In this document: piece by piece, positions 17,679 to 25,923 of the stretch
How the letters are laid out: the number at the start of each line of letters is the position of its first letter
Position numbering within the stretch: position 1 is the first letter of the stretch
From: Paenibacillus_S vulneris
GTDB taxonomy: Bacteria; Bacillota; Bacilli; Paenibacillales; NBRC-103111
Length of the DNA stretch: 64,000 nucleotides
Reading direction: 5' to 3'
Assembly (NCBI RefSeq): GCF_039543185.1
Contig: NZ_BAABJG010000047.1
Location: 58,168-122,167 of the forward strand
The notes under the pieces: generated by a model
The model's input: only the letters and a program-made list of their open reading frames with translations
Told to the model about the DNA's origin: nothing
The model's database searches: none
Program-made: the position numbers and the translations under genes

Positions 17679-18413
17679 TTAATGACTTGTCAAAAAGGTT
17701 TCCGGATTGACGGCTTGACCGCTCTCACCTTGGCGAACCTCGAAGTGAAGGTGGTTGCCTTGTTCCTTCTCCAGCTCGTTGCGGCCGGCTTTGGCGATAA
17801 TATCGCCTTTTTTCACTTCGGCATCTTTGGCTACTTTAATATCCGCCAAGCTTTGGTATACGGTAACCAAACCGTTGGAATGCGTAATTTCTACCAGGTT
17901 GCCGACGACCGGATTTTTCTCCACTGCCGTCACCTTGCCGCTCATAGCAGCCATAACGTCAAACGACTGATTGTCCGGTCTGGAGAAATCCATACCCATG
18001 TGCGGAGTGAACGTATCGCCGTATTCTACCATGGCTGTCTGTCTTACTTCGTTAGAAGCTTTGCTGTCGAAGAACGGAAGCACTACATCAAGCTCACTGC
18101 GATCCTTGAACGGCCATTGCATCGTTTCGGTGTTGGCGTTGACAGCTACGGCGTTCGGGTTCATTACGCTATCGGTTACCGATGCCGATTTGCTGCTGTC
18201 GATTCCCAATTCATTCGTTAGGGTCGACTTTCCGGCATCCTGGTACACCCACATTAACGTTAAGATAATTGCCGCCGCTGCCATGTAAGTTGCAGGAAAC
18301 ACCCACTTTTTCGCTAGCAATCTTCTCCAGGAAAAAGCTGGTTTGGTTTGCGCTCCTTCGATAGTTTTAGGAGCTTCTTCATTGTTTTGCAAATCTCTCT
18401 TTTGATCATTCAT
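17679..18413 (-). CDS. spoIIQ: Stage II sporulation protein SpoIIQ (M23/LytM domain)
   Basis: SpoIIQ is made in the forespore and bridges to SpoIIIAH across the intermembrane space during engulfment. The 244-aa protein has a cytoplasmic N-terminus, one membrane helix (about 34-53), a linker and a LytM domain (about 135-240). Both zinc motifs are present: HMGMD (H-x3-D) and HLHFE (H-x-H). In Bacillus subtilis SpoIIQ one ligand is reported missing, so this version may be catalytically competent, as in clostridial SpoIIQ. The RBS AGGTGA is seven bases before ATG. A sigma-F-like promoter and a terminator make it monocistronic. Confidence 0.93.
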   Translation of the reverse strand: MNDQKRDLQNNEEAPKTIEGAQTKPAFSWRRLLAKKWVFPATYMAAAAIILTLMWVYQDAGKSTLTNELGIDSSKSASVTDSVMNPNAVAVNANTETMQWPFKDRSELDVVLPFFDSKASNEVRQTAMVEYGDTFTPHMGMDFSRPDNQSFDVMAAMSGKVTAVEKNPVVGNLVEITHSNGLVTVYQSLADIKVAKDAEVKKGDIIAKAGRNELEKEQGNHLHFEVRQGESGQAVNPETFLTSH

Positions 18414-18433
18414 AGATTTATCACCTCGCTAAC

Positions 18434-18462
18434 CATTGTTGCCACGGATACAAGTTTTATAC
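18434..18462 (-). promoter_or_regulatory. Sigma-F-like promoter of spoIIQ
   Basis: The minus strand shows GTATA, a 14-base spacer and GGCAACAATG. This matches the forespore sigma-F pattern (GyATA and GGnnAnAnT). Transcription would start about 14 bases before the ATG, leaving only the RBS in the leader. Confidence 0.65.
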
Positions 18463-18480
18463 GCGAGATGATCTATTTTT

Positions 18481-19521
18481 TTAGAAACTTTTCCCTTTTA
18501 CTAGGTTCGATGCTCTACTAATTTCAATTCCGGTATAAAAATACTTGACGATCTCCTCCGCTTTCCGTCCCTCCAGCGCCATTCCATTGGCTCCCCATTG
18601 ACTCATACCGACTCCATGGCCATAGCCGAACGTAGTGACCTGCAGATTCGTCCCCTTCCAACTCCACTGAAATTGAGAGGAAGCCAAGCCCAGCTTCTCA
18701 CGGACTTCACGACCCGTAAATGTCTTTCCTCCTATGGCCATTGACTTGATCCTGTGCCCTTCGGTCATCTGGAGAACCTTTAACGCCCCGCTGCCGTTGG
18801 CGGAGACCGGAATGGACGTGCGAATACCCAGCTTGCTTTGCAGCTCTTTGAGAGAAACGGTGGTCGTCTCCTTGTAACGGGGCGATAGCTTGGTGTCCCA
18901 AGGGCTGGGTACGCTGCGTAAATACGGGATGTATTCGTTCCAGTAATCCTCCGAATTTTCCGTATACCCGTTGCTGGTAGAGAAGAAGGTAGCCTGGATC
19001 GGCTTTTGTTGATAGGTTAAGATCAAATCCTTCGTTTCGTTCACTGCCTGATCCAGCTTGTCCGAATTAGCCGCGTAGGCTGCTCCCCAACGTGTCTTCA
19101 ATTCGTCGTCGGACACATAGGCTTGGTGAGCGGTCGTATCCGTTACCCAGGCATTGCTTACCGGCATATTGCTGAAATCCTGCTCCACTATTCTTCTAAG
19201 GATGTACGTCCGCGCCGCCATAGCCTGAGCCTTCATTGCTTCCAATTCAAACTCTATCGGCATCTCGGCAGCCAAGACGCCTCTTACGTAGGCTTCGAGT
19301 GGAATAGATTCCACTTGCTTGTTTTTGCTCAAATAGACCGGGATGACGAGGGAGGCGATCCCTTCCTGTTGAACTGCCTGTGAGGCTGCCGCGTCCTGCT
19401 GTCTTTCCACCGGAGGCGCAGGGGTAACGTTTTTGACGAGTATGGCAGGTACTATGATTATGACGGCTAAGAAACTAGTTAAAGATAGCGCAGCCCATTG
19501 GATCATCACTCTCTTGTCCAT
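18481..19521 (-). CDS. spoIID: Stage II sporulation protein SpoIID (lytic transglycosylase)
   Basis: SpoIID degrades septal peptidoglycan with SpoIIM and SpoIIP during engulfment. The 346-aa protein begins MDKRVMIQW (ATG at 19521, after GGAGGAAG); another ATG lies at 19539 before the RBS. One membrane anchor spans about residues 9-31. The SpoIID/LytB domain follows, with the AAEMPIEFELEAMKAQAMAARTY region carrying the catalytic Glu (in AAEMP), and the C-terminal GYGHGVGMSQWGA motif. A CATAAGAT at 19588-19595 may be part of a sigma-E promoter but is a poor match. murA precedes it, as in Bacillus. Confidence 0.94.
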   Translation of the reverse strand: MDKRVMIQWAALSLTSFLAVIIIVPAILVKNVTPAPPVERQQDAAASQAVQQEGIASLVIPVYLSKNKQVESIPLEAYVRGVLAAEMPIEFELEAMKAQAMAARTYILRRIVEQDFSNMPVSNAWVTDTTAHQAYVSDDELKTRWGAAYAANSDKLDQAVNETKDLILTYQQKPIQATFFSTSNGYTENSEDYWNEYIPYLRSVPSPWDTKLSPRYKETTTVSLKELQSKLGIRTSIPVSANGSGALKVLQMTEGHRIKSMAIGGKTFTGREVREKLGLASSQFQWSWKGTNLQVTTFGYGHGVGMSQWGANGMALEGRKAEEIVKYFYTGIEISRASNLVKGKSF

Positions 19522-19632
19522 CGTTTCTACTTCCTCCATCTTCTGTCGGCTCTTAGACAGCTTATTGTTGTGATGCCAGGTAACTCCATCTTATGAGCCC
19601 AAAAAATAGAATAGAACACGGAAATAGAAAAC

Positions 19633-19671
19633 AAAAAAGAGGAGCTCTCCCTCGTATGAGAGATTCTCCTC
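19633..19671 (-). terminator. Terminator after murA
   Basis: A long imperfect stem (GAGGAGaATCTCTC with GGAGAGCTCCTC) is followed on the minus strand by TTTTTTG. Confidence 0.85.
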
Positions 19672-19693
19672 CTGCCGTACACCTTCTATTCAA

Positions 19694-21016
19694 TTATGCC
19701 AAGCTAGGGCTTACAGCGAAGATCGAAATGGATTCTTCCTCCGGCTCAACGACTTCCAGCGATACCCGCTGAATGTCTGCACCCAGCATACGCAGCTTAT
19801 TGGCAATATCAACGTAGCCCCGGTCAATATGGTGGATGCCGGTAATCTCCGTTTCTCCATCCGCAGCAAGCGCAGCCAGGATAAGTGCCGCTCCGGCGCG
19901 AAGGTCGGTAGCGCATACTTTGGCTCCACGCAGTCTGGCGCCGCCGCTAATGACAGCCGAACGCCCGTCAACCTTAATGGACGCATTCATATTAACCAGC
20001 TGTTCTACATGCATAAAGCGGTTCTCGAATACGGTTTCCGTAACGATACCGGTCCCTTCAGCCGTTAACAAGAGTGCCATCATTTGCGATTGCATATCGG
20101 TAGGAAATCCGGGATAAGGCAGCGTCTTCACATCAACGCAGCGAAGAGCTCTATCGGTATATACACGAAGACCGTTCTCGTCTTCCTCGATGGTTACACC
20201 CATCTCCTGCATCTTGGAAATAACCGGCCTTAAGTGATCGCCAATGGCGCCTTCAATGTACAAGTCGCTTCCTGTAATTGCTGCAGCAATCATGTATGTA
20301 CCCGCTTCGATCCGGTCCGGTATGACCGTATGTACTGCACCGCTCAGCTTCTCGACACCGTCGATACGAATGAGCCCTGTTCCGGCACCGCGAATTTTGG
20401 CTCCCATGGCATTCAAATAGTTTGCCAAGTCCACAATCTCCGGCTCCTTAGCCGCATTCTCGATCGTGGTCGTCCCTTCGGCCAACGTGGCGGCCATCAT
20501 AATATTTTCGGTAGCCCCAACGCTAGCCACGTCCAGGTACACCTTCGCACCCTTCAACCGGCCCGTTACTCTCGCCTCGATGTAGCCCTGACCCAGCTCG
20601 ATCTCCGCTCCCATCGCCTCAAAACCCTTTAAGTGCTGATCAATAGGACGCGTGCCGATCGCACAGCCGCCCGGCAATGATATTCTTGCCTGACCCATAC
20701 GGGCCAATAAAGGTCCCATAACAAGAAAAGAAGCCCTCATTTTGCGGACCAGCTCGTAGGAAGCCTCGCACGTTACAATGTTCCGGGCATTGACCCGTAT
20801 CGTTTCATCTTTATATTCGATTTGTACCCCGAGACTTTCCAAAACCTTATTAATAACGATGACGTCGTCCAGGGGAGGTGCGTCGTGGATTACGCTGTCT
20901 CCTTCTGTACCCAAAATAGAGGCTGCGATAATCGGCAAAACGGCGTTTTTTGCACCGTGTATTCTAACTTTGCCTGACAATCTCTGGCCGCCGCGGACGA
21001 TAATTTTGCTCATCAT
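19694..21016 (-). CDS. murA: UDP-N-acetylglucosamine 1-carboxyvinyltransferase MurA
   Basis: MurA catalyses the first committed step of peptidoglycan synthesis, adding enolpyruvate from PEP to UDP-GlcNAc. Two adjacent ATGs follow GGAGGGGGACC; the first (21016) gives 440 aa. Counting from the second ATG, catalytic Lys22 and Asn23 are in HGAKNAVLP and Cys117 in LPGGCAIGTRPIDQH. Because Cys is present rather than Asp, the enzyme should be of the fosfomycin-sensitive type. Neighbours DUF1146 and spoIID match the Bacillus murAA locus. Confidence 0.96.
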   Translation of the reverse strand: MMSKIIVRGGQRLSGKVRIHGAKNAVLPIIAASILGTEGDSVIHDAPPLDDVIVINKVLESLGVQIEYKDETIRVNARNIVTCEASYELVRKMRASFLVMGPLLARMGQARISLPGGCAIGTRPIDQHLKGFEAMGAEIELGQGYIEARVTGRLKGAKVYLDVASVGATENIMMAATLAEGTTTIENAAKEPEIVDLANYLNAMGAKIRGAGTGLIRIDGVEKLSGAVHTVIPDRIEAGTYMIAAAITGSDLYIEGAIGDHLRPVISKMQEMGVTIEEDENGLRVYTDRALRCVDVKTLPYPGFPTDMQSQMMALLLTAEGTGIVTETVFENRFMHVEQLVNMNASIKVDGRSAVISGGARLRGAKVCATDLRAGAALILAALAADGETEITGIHHIDRGYVDIANKLRMLGADIQRVSLEVVEPEEESISIFAVSPSLA

Positions 21017-21260
21017 GGTCCCCCTCCGCGCTGTTTTCATTGCACACTGTACTAGTTTAGCATTGAACCTTCAGCATGTAAATTTTCATTTTGAAAAACC
21101 AATCAAGATACTATTCGGAGCAAACAAGGGATTTACAACGGTTGTACTATCCATTGTTGACAAGATTCACCTTAGTTATTCGCAAACCGCATCTTCCTGC
21201 CTGTTTTAGCCATCTTTTTCACAAAAATGTCTAATCATTCGATAAAGCCCGACATCCATA

Positions 21261-21274
21261 CGAGGCACGCCTCG
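21261..21274. repeat. Perfect palindrome in the gap before murA
   Basis: The gap 21041-21340 holds no gene that I can support. It contains the palindrome CGAGGC-ac-GCCTCG at 21261-21274. A short AACCGG/CCGGTT hairpin at 21327-21342 overlaps the end of the DUF1146 gene and could be a weak terminator, though no T-run follows it. Confidence 0.4.
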
Positions 21275-21340
21275 TTATCCCTAACGCTTTCCTCGGTACA
21301 GTGCTTCTTAACGATGTTATGGAACAAACCGGGCTGCCGG

Positions 21341-21592
21341 TTAAAACATCCCCGACAGCCAAGTAGACCAGTTAAAATAGTCAATGAAAAACCGCGCCAA
21401 TTGGTAGCCTAAACCGACGGATAAAAAAATCTGAAGCATCTTGCTCTGCATGCTTTTCGGCCTTTTCATCATTTTGTCCAGGTTCAGCTCTTGGAGCGCC
21501 CACCAGGAACAAGCGATACAAATCAAAGTAATGAAAATATTGATTATACCGTTCATTCCCATGGAGGTGTTCATTTGCTGTACATAATCCAT
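21341..21592 (-). CDS. ywzB: DUF1146 (YwzB-like) membrane protein
   Basis: The product is 83 aa from the ATG at 21592, preceded by an AGTGGGG-like RBS; a GTG at 21604 would add four residues. Two membrane helices (about 17-37 and 54-74) flank a basic loop with LDKMMKRPKSMQSKMLQ, typical of the DUF1146 family. In Bacillus the homologue ywzB also sits between atpC and murA. The function is unknown. It begins close behind the protease stop codon (21613), so the two may be co-transcribed. Confidence 0.8.
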   Translation of the reverse strand: MDYVQQMNTSMGMNGIINIFITLICIACSWWALQELNLDKMMKRPKSMQSKMLQIFLSVGLGYQLARFFIDYFNWSTWLSGMF

Positions 21593-21612
21593 ATTTGACC
21601 CCACTTTTCATC

Positions 21613-24147
21613 TTAAGGCATAATTTTGGCCAGCATTGTCACGAATTCAGCCCGCGATGCTTGCTGATCCGGCTTGTAGCTTCCGTCCTCGTAGCCGTTA
21701 ATCCAGCCTTCCGCCTTCATCTGCTTCAGAATGCCTACGCCCCAATAATCGTCGTCTACATCCGTGAACGGAACAGCACCGCGTTTTTTGCCCGAAATAT
21801 TCATGCTTCTTGCAATCATTGCCGTCATTTCCATGCGGCTTACCGGCTGATCTGGAGCAAAGGAATTGTCCGGGTATCCGTCAATAATTCCGCTCTGCGC
21901 CGCCTTGGCTATGTCCGCATAGGCCCAGTGATTCATACTCACATCCGTATAGCTGATGCTCTTCTGCTTGGACAGCTTGAAGGCCCGGCTGATGATCGTA
22001 GTCGCCTCCGCTCTAGTAATCGGAGAATCCGGCCGGAACGTATAGTCGTCGTACCCGTTTACGATCTGCTTGCTGCCCATCTCCAAAATGTTGTCCATCG
22101 CCCAATGCCCCTGAATATCGGCATACCCGCCGATCAATGGCTTGGCTCTGACAATCAGCTGGTACACGTCGCGGTCGAACGGAGCGCTCGCCGTAAGCTT
22201 CAGGTAGTAGGTCCCTGCCGGAAGCCGTTCCTTCATCTCAATCTCTCTCGATGAATTGGTGCTGGCCATAGGCTTCATGCTTCGATCGTATAGGAAGGCA
22301 TACATATTCACGCTGCGGGGAATCCCCGTCAAGCTCAAATGAACATAGCTTTCTTCATTCAGCTGGAATTGGAACCAGTCAATATCGTCCACTTTGTCGA
22401 TTAGCCCGGTATACTCGGTATCCAGAGATATAGTCGTCGCCTGATACGAACGATTGTTAGGTTCATTAGGATCAATCTGCTTCGCATCATACTCTATTTG
22501 TAACGTATATTCCCCGGTAACCGGAAATGCATACTCTTTCACATTGCTGACGCGAATATAATATTTGCCCGGAAACACCTCCGGCACTACCAACACCTCT
22601 GTAACCCCGTCTCCTCCCTCATCAACGGTAGTGCCCTTTTCCCCCTGCTTCTGCACGAACAGGACCGGATCAATCCTTGCCGTATCCGTACTGAGATGGA
22701 AGGTGAGCATGCCGGATTGTTCCACGGGGAACTCAAACCAATCCTGATCGTTCATCTGATGGAAGGTTCCTTTGATCGTTTGGCTCCGTGAGGGAAGCAC
22801 ATAGGCCTTGTACTGCCGGTCATTATCTTCGAAAACATCACGGTAGATGTCAAACGACGTCGTCAGCTTATAAGGAATTTCAGCCTTCTGGTTCCTGTCA
22901 GCCAAGCGAAACTGTAAATAGCTGCGACCTTTGCTGACGTTCAAGGCAACAGGCTGTCCCGGAGCCGCCGTCACACTCGTAAATGTCCCTTTGGCATCCG
23001 TGTGCTGAACGGCAACCGACTGCCCTTCCTGAAGGTCAAAGGTCAGATTGACGGTCCCGTCATAAGGAGCATCCAGGTAAAACCAGTCCTGATCCGATCC
23101 GCCGGTGAAGGATGCCGAGATCATCTTACTGATGGACAGCGCCTTGGCCTGGTCCTTCCGGTTGTTCGGCTCATAGATATCGAGCAGTGGCATCTCCGTC
23201 AATGCCCGGTCGGCTCTTAGCAATCCGTACCCTGTCTGCTGATCCCAGCCCGGAGACATCGAATCGTCCGCCGTTTGGCGTAGCAGCTGACGGATTTCAT
23301 ATGGCTTCATATTCGGGTATTTGCTCCATACCAAAGCTGCAACCGCAGCGACTTGCGGGGCCGCCATGGAGGTCCCGTCCTTATACTCGTAAGAACCGCC
23401 CAACGCGGTCGTAAATACATCCCAAGGCGCAACAAGGTCAATCTCCGGCCCCGTATTGGACAGCTCATGCGCCGCGCCATCTGCGGTTACACCTCCGACC
23501 GCCAATACCGTTGGGTATGCGGCTGGATATTTAACACGATTTCCCTCATTTCCTGTCGCCGCGACAAGAAGGACATCCTTCTCCTCCACATAGCGTACAA
23601 TATCGCTTAAATAAGTTGAATATTTATTTAAACCAAGAGACAGAACAACAATTTTAGCCCCATGATCAACCGCATAGCGGATGCCTTCTCCAAGCTTGGC
23701 TTCCCCTCCGGAGCCGTCCGACTCCAGCGCTTTAATAGGCATCACCTTGGCATCCCATAATATGCCGGAGACCCCTTTATCATTATTGGTTGTTGCTGCA
23801 ACGATCCCGGCAACATTCGTCCCATGACCATTATCGTCTTGAGGCGGCAGCTTGGGATTCATCAGGTTGACTCCAGGCACCAGATTCTTTTTCAAATCCG
23901 GATGGTTCAAATCAACACCGGTATCGACAATGGCAATCGTTAGATTCGGGTTGCCCTTGGCGCTATCCCAGGCTTCGTTAATATGGATCTGCTGCAAGTA
24001 GGATTGTTTTTCTGTTAAGGGGTCATTCGCTGAGGCTGCGATGGTAACCAGCGGCTCTTTACCGAAAGCCTGTCCGGCGCATACCAGCAGCATCACGATC
24101 CCCATGATCCAATGAACGAGTTGGCGAGTCACTAGTTTACGTTGCAT
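21613..24147 (-). CDS. Secreted subtilisin-like protease with PPC and SLH domains
   Basis: The 844-aa form starts at ATG 24147, nine bases after AAGGA; another ATG at 24153 has only three bases of spacing. Residues 1-29 are a signal peptide. The S8 peptidase domain has the complete triad: Asp75 in VDTGVD, His108 in GHGTNVAG and Ser260 in GTSMAAP, with Asn200 as oxyanion residue. Three PPC-like domains follow, each opening with an E-(P/D)-N-(N/D)-R motif and a DQDWF/DIDWF core. Three SLH units end the protein (GHWAMDNI, NHWAYADI, DYWGVGIL). It should be a cell-surface protease held on pyruvylated wall polymer. Its substrate is unknown. Confidence 0.92.
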   Translation of the reverse strand: MQRKLVTRQLVHWIMGIVMLLVCAGQAFGKEPLVTIAASANDPLTEKQSYLQQIHINEAWDSAKGNPNLTIAIVDTGVDLNHPDLKKNLVPGVNLMNPKLPPQDDNGHGTNVAGIVAATTNNDKGVSGILWDAKVMPIKALESDGSGGEAKLGEGIRYAVDHGAKIVVLSLGLNKYSTYLSDIVRYVEEKDVLLVAATGNEGNRVKYPAAYPTVLAVGGVTADGAAHELSNTGPEIDLVAPWDVFTTALGGSYEYKDGTSMAAPQVAAVAALVWSKYPNMKPYEIRQLLRQTADDSMSPGWDQQTGYGLLRADRALTEMPLLDIYEPNNRKDQAKALSISKMISASFTGGSDQDWFYLDAPYDGTVNLTFDLQEGQSVAVQHTDAKGTFTSVTAAPGQPVALNVSKGRSYLQFRLADRNQKAEIPYKLTTSFDIYRDVFEDNDRQYKAYVLPSRSQTIKGTFHQMNDQDWFEFPVEQSGMLTFHLSTDTARIDPVLFVQKQGEKGTTVDEGGDGVTEVLVVPEVFPGKYYIRVSNVKEYAFPVTGEYTLQIEYDAKQIDPNEPNNRSYQATTISLDTEYTGLIDKVDDIDWFQFQLNEESYVHLSLTGIPRSVNMYAFLYDRSMKPMASTNSSREIEMKERLPAGTYYLKLTASAPFDRDVYQLIVRAKPLIGGYADIQGHWAMDNILEMGSKQIVNGYDDYTFRPDSPITRAEATTIISRAFKLSKQKSISYTDVSMNHWAYADIAKAAQSGIIDGYPDNSFAPDQPVSRMEMTAMIARSMNISGKKRGAVPFTDVDDDYWGVGILKQMKAEGWINGYEDGSYKPDQQASRAEFVTMLAKIMP

Positions 24148-24346
24148 GTTCATGGTTCCTTCTTTTCTTTTGCTTATTGGAGTAGCTTTACTATTTCGAT
24201 AAAAGTATTCGGTTTCCTGCCGTAGTTTCGGAAAACCGCTTAGCAAATGATGGAGGTTTTATGAACATCTATAGGGGAAACGGTTTTTGGTAAGAGAAAG
24301 GGTCAAAATGCAGCGTTGGGCATGCCTTATAATAGGGTTTAACCTT

Positions 24347-24390
24347 AAAAAAGCCCGGCTGACGCACCATCTTAAGCGTCAATCGGGCTA
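24347..24390 (-). terminator. Terminator of the nuo operon
   Basis: The stem AGCCCGATTGACGC / GCGTCAGCCGGGCT (one mismatch) is followed on the minus strand by TTTTTT. It lies 15 bases after the nuoN stop. Confidence 0.9.
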
Positions 24391-24404
24391 TGACATCTAA
24401 CCTG

Positions 24405-25919
24405 CTAGCTGAAAAAAAACAAATCCTGTGTAAGCGAGAAAATCCGATCGATCCATCCCAGCACCCACTGCGGCACAATACCGAGCAGTACACTAATTCC
24501 GGCGCATAGCCATAAGGTAATGCCGAGCGGCCACGGTACCGTGACGCTCCTCGATTCAAAATCGGTTCGCATGAACATTTGGCGGATCAGTCCGAAGTAA
24601 TAGTAGAAGGAGATCACGCTTGTCACAATCATCACTGCAGCTAACCAGTAATGCTGGGTTTGCATCGCTCCCATCATAATGAACACTTTTCCGAAGAAGC
24701 CGCCCGAAATCGGCAGGCCCGCAAGCGAAAGAACCAACAGCACGGTCGCCACAGCTGTACCTGGAGCCCGGTAATACAAGCCGGCCAGTCCGCTTACGGT
24801 TTCATCGCTGGTAGATCGCTCCATGATCATCACGACAGCGAAAATACCGATATTCATAAACAGGTAAGCGATCAAGTAAAACGCAAATTCCGAAAAGTTC
24901 GAATAATGGACCATGGAAAAATGCGTTGCGATCGGAATAAGCAAATATCCTGAATTCGCAATACCGGAGTAGGCCAATAGCCGTTTTAGATTGCTCTGCC
25001 GCAGCGCGATAAAGTTCCCGAGAATCATAGCGGCCGCGGATACGACCATAAGAGATACTAAAACGTCGCCATGGAACGGAAGCTCCATTAAGGCTCCGAT
25101 GGCATACACGCCGTACAACACGCGGAACAAGACAGCAAACGCGGCTGCCTTGGACACTACAGCCAAGAAAGCGGTGACTGGCGTCTGAGCTCCTTGATAC
25201 ACATCCGGAGCCCACATATGGAATGGAGCCGCCGCAACCTTGAAACCGAAGCCGGCCAACAGCATAAAGAAGGACACATACAGGAACGGCAGCATCGATT
25301 CGGCGTTTTGTCCTAACGCTGCGTTGATCTCCGGAATGCTGGTCGAGCCTGACATCCCGTATAAGAAGGACATTCCGTACAAGATAATGGCGGAGGAAAT
25401 CCCCCCCAGCACAACATACTTGAAGGCTCCTTCATTGGAGCGCAGATCTTTTTTGCGCATGGCTACCAGAATGTAGGAGGTGATGCTGAGCAGCTCCAGA
25501 CCTACATACAGAGTGATTAAGTCACCCGAAGACGACATAATCATTCCGCCCAGGGTTGCAGGTAAGAGCAGATAGTAAAACTCCCCGATATGCGGAACTT
25601 CCTCTTCCTTTAAGGAGCCGATGCTCATGAAGGTCACCAGACCCGCACCGGTTAACAAAATCAGCTTGATAATGCTGGCGAAGTCATCGATGCGATAGCT
25701 GTAATTCAACAGCTGTTTCGGCTCTGTCGGGTTCAGGTCGCCGACAACGAACAAGCCTGCGATGATGATGCTGAGCAGCGACAGCCAACCGAGGGCTTTA
25801 CGATTCGTTTGCTTTGGCAGCAGAAGATCGAGCAGCGATAATACCACTGCCGCAATAACCAGAGTCAGCTCCGGTGCCAAGTATCCGAGATCGCTCCATT
25901 GGAGACGTAGTTGTTCCAC
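24405..25919 (-). CDS. nuoN: NADH-quinone oxidoreductase subunit N
   Basis: This 504-aa, 14-helix antiporter-like subunit forms part of the proton-pumping arm of complex I. It starts with GTG at 25919 after TAGGGGG, four bases beyond the nuoM stop. Family features are the VGLELLSITSYIL helix with its conserved Glu, the KAAAFAVLFRV lysine helix and the SGGFFGKVFI segment. It is the last gene of the operon. Confidence 0.95.
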   Translation of the reverse strand: MEQLRLQWSDLGYLAPELTLVIAAVVLSLLDLLLPKQTNRKALGWLSLLSIIIAGLFVVGDLNPTEPKQLLNYSYRIDDFASIIKLILLTGAGLVTFMSIGSLKEEEVPHIGEFYYLLLPATLGGMIMSSSGDLITLYVGLELLSITSYILVAMRKKDLRSNEGAFKYVVLGGISSAIILYGMSFLYGMSGSTSIPEINAALGQNAESMLPFLYVSFFMLLAGFGFKVAAAPFHMWAPDVYQGAQTPVTAFLAVVSKAAAFAVLFRVLYGVYAIGALMELPFHGDVLVSLMVVSAAAMILGNFIALRQSNLKRLLAYSGIANSGYLLIPIATHFSMVHYSNFSEFAFYLIAYLFMNIGIFAVVMIMERSTSDETVSGLAGLYYRAPGTAVATVLLVLSLAGLPISGGFFGKVFIMMGAMQTQHYWLAAVMIVTSVISFYYYFGLIRQMFMRTDFESRSVTVPWPLGITLWLCAGISVLLGIVPQWVLGWIDRIFSLTQDLFFFS

Positions 25920-25923
25920 CGGC

